Below are positions 58,843-64,000 of a stretch of DNA of 64,000 nt, piece after piece. The DNA is from Bigelowiella natans CCMP2755 (Eukaryota; Cercozoa; Chlorarachniophyceae), in NCBI GenBank assembly GCA_000320545.1, contig ADNK01001913.1, positions 2,501 to 66,500 of the forward strand. Reading direction: 5' to 3'. The first letter of the stretch is position 1. Each line of letters starts with the position of its first letter. Below the pieces are notes generated by a model, which was given only the letters and a program-made list of their open reading frames with translations, was not told the DNA's origin and ran no database searches. A program made the position numbers and the translations under genes.

Positions 58843-61281
58843 TTACGACCGACGAGCAAGTATGACCTCATCTAACCACGGGTTGCTGAACTTCCCCTCA
58901 GGATCTATATTGCCTACGTGGTGCCGAAAAGCCTCCAGCTTCGGGCCATACATGCGAGAGGCCTTTGCATGCGTCAAGTTGCTTAGTTTCCCCCTGCCAC
59001 ACAGCAGTATTCAGGTGAAATCACATTCGGTACATTTCGTCTGTTTTCAGCGATAATGTATACGCCCTAAATCTAAGTCTCGCTATCGATCATGGCGCTG
59101 TGGGAAGCTTCACAGTGGTAAAAGAAAGCACCAGTGCGGTTTGGGATTGAAGTCACTCAGTCCGTCTTCTACGATGGCAGCTGCTTGCAGCACCCTCTCT
59201 TCTCCGAGCCCTGAATGGATGCCGTGCGAAATCGCCAGAGTGTCAAAGCCGTCTTCCTCGGATGCGTTATAGGGGGACAAGGCCTAAGTGGCAGCATTGA
59301 CGATGATAAATATGAGTTTTCGAGCGCTGGAATAGCCTCGAAGCGCGGATGCAGAGCGACTTGTGAAAGGCCATCAATATTCATTCAATGCATGCTGAGG
59401 ATCTAGCTTGCTCCACCTGATCATCAGCTCTGACAGCTCTTATTTCTGCGTATAAGATTCCCGGCCATGACCGTGCGATTAGATGCAGGCGCTCCAGGCA
59501 CTCCTTGGCGTATCTTAATGGAACGAAATGCTCGAATTGCAGCTCGGGAGCTCCTTGAGGGCCGAATGGTGCCGCATCCTTCATCCAAACATGCAGTTGG
59601 TCAAACCAGCGGCCTGTGATGATAACAACCCATGATTAGTGCTCGCAGCTACACATACACCACCGTCGAATGGAGGATTGTGTGGAGGCGCTGATGTTTA
59701 CACACGTCTGGCGAGTGCATCAAGCACGGTAAGAGAGAGAGAGAGAGAGAGGGTGAGAGAGGAGGGGGGGGATTAGATTGAGAGAAATTGGGCTGGAGGT
59801 TCGAAGCAGAGATTGTATTGTTTTCGTTCTCAATAGCACACCGTAGGGTATGTGCAAAATATACCTTTCACTGTGGTCTCAAAGGTATCCCCTTCGATGA
59901 AATTGTAGACCGCGTCGTTCTTTAGCAGTAGCTTCCCAAATCTTTGTTTCGGGGAGAACCCTACGCTTGAATTGCATTTCTCGCCCTTCCTAGCTTCTCT
60001 TTCCCCCGAGGCGGAGGCGTCGCCTGCAGCAGCTGGGGTAAAGCGTTTTAAAATCAACATCCCGGGCGCATCAACGGAAAAGTCGACGAAGAGACTGAAA
60101 GCGTCGCAGCTTCGCATTGCCTCGGGCAATACTGCCAAGGCGTCAGATAGTTCAGCTCCTGTCGGGCCATGGCTCTCATGCGCGGGCCAAGAGCCGTAGA
60201 CACATTGCTCCACGTCGAAATTACGTACGAGCTGCAGCTTAAGGTGAGTGCAAATGCCAAGCATCCCCAATGAGACCACAGAGAACGAGAACTCCGGATC
60301 TGAATCATTATCACGAATAATATTATGATGCTAAAATGTCATCAACCTCGCCATAGTTTCCACGAAAGTAATTTTAACTGTAATCAATATCATCATCATC
60401 ACCCATACGACGACAACCCAAAGCAGCAGCAGCAGCAGCAGCAGCAGTGTTAAACATTCTCTCCTCTCTTTTCCGACCTCCTTTTCTAACAGTTCTCGTC
60501 TCGCCATCTGCTCCGACAAATTTCATTTCTACGACCGCATCTGCTAGGCCGCTTATTGCCACTCGTCCACATGGTCCTACCCCGCTCTGCATCGAGTAGA
60601 GACAATATGGACTCACTCGGCTTTTCCCCTCATCACGGATCATCAGCAATATTTCACCAGCTTTACAGAATTACAGTAAATGCAAAAGTTACCGATCCAT
60701 GGGTTCCTGTAGCAACCGCTCCGGCAACGCTGAAATGGGGCAGGGCTGCAGTCATTGGCAAAGCCCACGACGTGTCCCTAGTAAGGAATGATTAATGGGT
60801 CTATCAAGCACATAAAATTGACATATTTACACGTTGTTTCAACGTTTTAGATACCTTAAGGCATTGCAGAGCTCACTATATGTAGTTCCAGCATCAATGG
60901 AAACGACACCTTCAATGTCATCAAGCAGGCAAATGCGAGGCATCTTTCTCATCGAAACGAACCCGATGTTATCGTCGCCAGCATTGAAGAGCGGGGAGAA
61001 CGAATGCGTGCTGCCGATGGCCCTGAGCTTTGGGTCTAGTTTAGAATCCATCAAAATTCAGCGGTTAACATTCAACGAAAAGGGCAAAAGATTCAGATCT
61101 GCTCACGCGAGGCCACTGTGTGCTGAAGAGCTTCCATGTTTTCTGGCTCGAAGAGTCTTGTCGCAGGGCCCCAAGACTGGTTGCCAGCCCAGTTTGCAAA
61201 TCGCCAAGAATCGTGCCGATCCCTCTCCGCCCATGGCCAACGATACATCGGGCTTGGAATCATTGAACGCAGCCTGCGCAT
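58843..61281 (-). CDS. Gene AA: aldonolactone oxidase (D-arabinono-1,4-lactone oxidase / gulonolactone oxidase type), eight exons
   Basis: Complete model: 61281-61107 (ATG), 61035-60855, 60777-60693, 60586-60478, 60299-59865, 59613-59417, 59256-59132 and 58993-58843 (TAA) join in phase; 485 residues, the normal family length. FAD-binding (VAO-type) part: WRFANWAGNQSWGPA, RAIGSTHSFSPL with the His that can carry FAD, and GAVATGTHGS. ALO C-terminal domain: VVSLGMLGICTHLKLQLV, ELQFEHFVPLRYA, LYAEIRAVRADDQ, then KPHWGKLSNL and a final DPEGKFSNPWL. These enzymes make ascorbate or erythroascorbate from an aldonolactone, with O2 or cytochrome c as acceptor. Which substrate is used cannot be read from the sequence. 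The start MRRLRSMIPSPMYRWPW could be a short mitochondrial leader. Intron 4 holds a (CAG)n run. Confidence 0.96.
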
Positions 61282-61904
61282 GGGGAGGGGGGTGGCACGT
61301 CCTTCCGAGGCAACAAATCTCGAGAATCAAAATTATTAGGAAATATGGTCATACCCCATATCTTTTCCATCTGCGACAACCACAGTATGTTGTCGCAAAG
61401 ATCAACCAATTTTTCCCAGCAAAGAAACATCTTGGAAGTTTCTGATAGTGAATTGAGAAATGCGACGGGAGAAAAGCGTTGTCGCAGGGAATCAATGCGG
61501 CCGTTTTATATTACCTAATTCTCCCAAGAGAATTGCTCCTCTCCCCGTGCTCATTCATATTCCGGAGCTAGCGGGGGGGCATCGATCCTGGTGATTGAGG
61601 CTGAACATCAGCATACTTTCTGTTTCAAGAATCCATAATAAAACCTCACACCATGAATTAGATAGATGGATCAAAAAAATGAGAAAGCGGCCAACCAGCC
61701 ACCCGACCCTCCCCTCGTCTGTTCGTCTGATATTTGTCGTCATCATCAGGTCGTCGAGCCGCCAAAGGGCCTGTAGAGGAGATAATGGGTTCATTATTCT
61801 CCTACATTTGTAGTGGGAAATGGTTTAAAAGTTCTGCTGCTTCTTTTCCATCCGTATTGGGTACTCAACACAATCACTATATTCCATAATACGATAAAAA
61901 CTCG

Positions 61905-62179
61905 ATGCGAAAATTGCCTTCAGTTTACGGTCTTAGATCAAGTGGGGGGCACGAATTGGTCGAGAATTTGTGCGTGGTAAAACATGGAAAGGTAAATGCG
62001 TAGTCTTTGTATTGTAGAAAATTTGAGTTTAAGCATTTACTCACAACCCCTCTATTCATGCCATAAATATCGATGCGAATTCTTAGAAGGGTTGGTGGGA
62101 TTCGAAAGTTGTATACTGCAGTGACGCCAGCTTCAAATATCTAGAGGCAATCCCGGTGTGTGATCTGCTGAAATGAAAA

Positions 62180-62223
<44 letters not shown>

Positions 62224-62480
62224 AAAATCATGTGAATACACATGAAAATATATTTGTGCTAGTTTGGATGAATCTATAAATAAGATTGTTTCAAGTTGAA
62301 TTCGAAACACTACACGATACGAATCACGATACGAATTCAAACATTTGCCTTCCCATTCAGGGCGAAGGAAAACCTCAACTTGATAGATATGCAGAACAAG
62401 CGACAGCTATCGTTTTTATGGCCACAGATAAGAAGCTCGTCACTGCCAAACGGGAACTGCACAATGTAGGCGCAGCATGA
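61905..62480 (+). CDS. Gene BB: 68-aa protein of unknown function, two exons
   Basis: Exons 61905-61991 (ATG) and 62361-62480 (TGA) join in phase 0. The product starts MRKLPSVYGLRSSGGHELVE and continues LDRYAEQATAIVFMATDK to a basic helical end. It is small and soluble. The intron carries a (TA)n run at about 62182-62221. An extra small exon inside the intron is possible. No family recognised. Confidence 0.6.
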
Positions 62481-62519
62481 TACAACATCAAAGTAGTATA
62501 TGTGTGCTTGTGCCACTTT

Positions 62520-63832
62520 ACAACATTTACGACATTTTGCTCTTTTTCATCTTGAACACCCGAATAAATAATGGCCAAGTAAGCGGCAGAAAAGCTTGTT
62601 TCGCGACTGCGTAGAAATAATTAATACGTTTATCAAAACTAGCTCGGCGAATTGTCCTTCCTATTTCTCCCAATTGTGGTTAATCGCATATTTGCGCATG
62701 AAAGCTGCTGATGGATCCTCGAGTCTCTTGGACGGCCCCTGTTGTGATCATGATCACCGTCACAGACTCGTCTAAAGATTCAGGTATTTTGACTTCATTG
62801 TGATGACTGAAGCAGCAATCATAAACATGACAAACATGTGTGTTCCTGTAGTCCGCGAAAAAACGAGGAAACATCTTGAGGACAAGTTCCGGTGCCTGTA
62901 ACAACAACGATGAGAGTTTTTTTGGTTGCTTCACCCTCTACTGTGAATTTATTGCAAATGCGACTGCACTACCAACGCTTCTTTCCTTGTGGCACACCTC
63001 CACGTTTGCATTTCAGGTTAAACTACAAGTTGTCTCCGAGGCGGTCTCGCGTCATCATCATTCCAGAGAGCAAGCAGCATTACGTTTCTGACAAAATTGG
63101 AGGTTTTGGAGGAAGGGCTACCTTCATCAATGAAGCTTTGTGTTGGCTAAGACGAGAATGCTGCAATGATTGACAAGCCTGTGGACGACAGCTAGACGTT
63201 CCAGAGTTTAGCAGTGAGAGCTTGCATGGATGATGGATGAATGCACCTTGGATTAGCCAAAAAGGACATCTTGCAGTCATTGCAATGAACTGACATCCTC
63301 AAAGAAGCCCATCTTGAAGACAACAAATTCTTTGTCACATCATGCTAGTATGCTAGGCACTAGGTTAGCTGCTAGCATGGCGGGGCTCACGGCCCATGTG
63401 GAACAACACAACAATTTAGCATAACAAATTGTCTGAACAAGCAAATGCGATTCAACTTCTTGACACTGTGAGACATTCTGGGCAGCCATTATTCACGTTT
63501 TTGCAAGCACAAAAAGCTTGCTGCAATCACCACACACATGCGTCGTGTATCCAGAGGCCGCTTCAGCGTCCAGGGCTAGCAGGGTTAATAATATTACGTG
63601 TCTATAATGTTACCAAGTTAATAGCTATGTTCATTTTATTTGACAATGCGTTGCATCGTGCACATGGCCGCATGGCTAACTGCCGATGCGTACTACGCAT
63701 TTTTTGCGCCAATCGAACTACATGGCGAATACAGTTTATGTCTATTATGTTTCATTTATGCTAACTGCACACCCTAATTAAGGGGCATGCTAGAGGCTCT
63801 ACAGCATCGGCAGCCCGATCACACTAGTCCTG

Positions 63833-63872
<40 letters not shown>

Positions 63873-63999
63873 TTGAGGAGGACACGATAAAATCAGCATT
63901 ATTAGCACCACAGCATCTGCTCATCCAATCAGGCGGAAACGATCTCTCATCGGACTAACACGTCTAACTCTTTTAAAGTTGGTGAAGGGAGAGCGCAGT
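62520..63999. other. Region without a resolved gene
   Basis: At 62680-62934 a minus-strand open segment (ELVLKMFPRFFADYRN) follows an acceptor-like CAG, and the plus strand is open at 62911-63173; neither has a matched partner exon. From about 63180 the sequence is of the CATG/TGCA/CTAG-rich type, with (TA)n at about 63834-63866. Confidence 0.35.
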
Positions 64000-64000
64000 G

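Noticed and set aside
62911-63173. 87-codon plus-strand ORF (SRVIIIPESKQHYV)
   Set aside because: Could be a small gene, but no family, no splice support, and an equally good minus-strand segment overlaps its left side.
1-64000. tRNA, rRNA, CRISPR, transposase or reverse transcriptase genes
   Set aside because: I looked for typical tRNA boxes, array-like spacing and transposase or RT motifs and saw none; a tRNAscan or Infernal run would be needed to exclude small RNAs.

Overview
This window looks like nuclear DNA of a unicellular alga with a complex (secondary) plastid. Genes are dense and split by spliceosomal GT-AG introns. Most introns are 50-600 nt and many hold long (TA)n, (TG)n or (CT)n microsatellites. 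I rebuilt genes by joining open segments at GT/AG sites that keep the reading phase. Two products carry secretory signal peptides followed by transit-like stretches: a PsbP-family thylakoid-lumen protein with a further twin-arginine-type segment, and a NAP histone chaperone. Such leaders are typical of cryptophytes, chlorarachniophytes, stramenopiles and haptophytes. A nucleomorph-bearing alga (chlorarachniophyte or cryptophyte) is my best guess. It is an inference, not proven.

Layout. 0-8.3 kb: three intron-rich genes of unknown function (A, +; B, -; D, +); A and B converge with stop codons 25 bp apart. 9.6-11.8 kb: an intronless U-box/SAM/kelch protein on the minus strand. 12.3-20.5 kb: several small or unrecognised plus-strand genes (F, G, H2, I, J) and one doubtful minus-strand gene. 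21.8-32.8 kb: a minus-strand block holding a basic-tailed protein (K1), a MenH-like alpha/beta hydrolase (K2) and a NAP-family protein of 17 exons (L). 33.1-36.0 kb: two tandem UPF0047/YjbQ genes (N, O). 36.8-39.8 kb: an unknown minus-strand gene (P) and an intronless sulfotransferase (Q). 40.5-43.8 kb: the PsbP-like gene (R). 45.0-47.4 kb: a RING-LON protein (S). 47.7-48.1 kb: the end of an unknown gene (T). 49-51.3 kb: an Orai-like calcium channel (U). 52.8-58 kb: a small membrane protein, a RING-H2 protein (W), an unknown gene (X) and a low-complexity membrane protein (Z). 58.8-61.3 kb: a complete aldonolactone oxidase (AA). 61.9-62.5 kb: a small two-exon gene (BB).

Genes are separated by about nine gene-poor blocks (for example 8.3-9.6, 18.2-19.1, 20.8-21.7, 38.1-38.8, 43.8-44.6, 51.6-52.5, 53.5-55.0, 58.1-58.8 and 63.2-63.8 kb). 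By eye these are full of words such as TGCATG, CATG, GCTAGC and TGCACA. One of them carries a decayed ankyrin repeat.

There is no operon logic here. The visible links are the two YjbQ paralogues in tandem, several divergent start-to-start pairs separated by only 80-600 bp (B/D, E/F, L/N, W/X and possibly S/T), and plastid-related functions (PsbP, MenH-like, lumen targeting).
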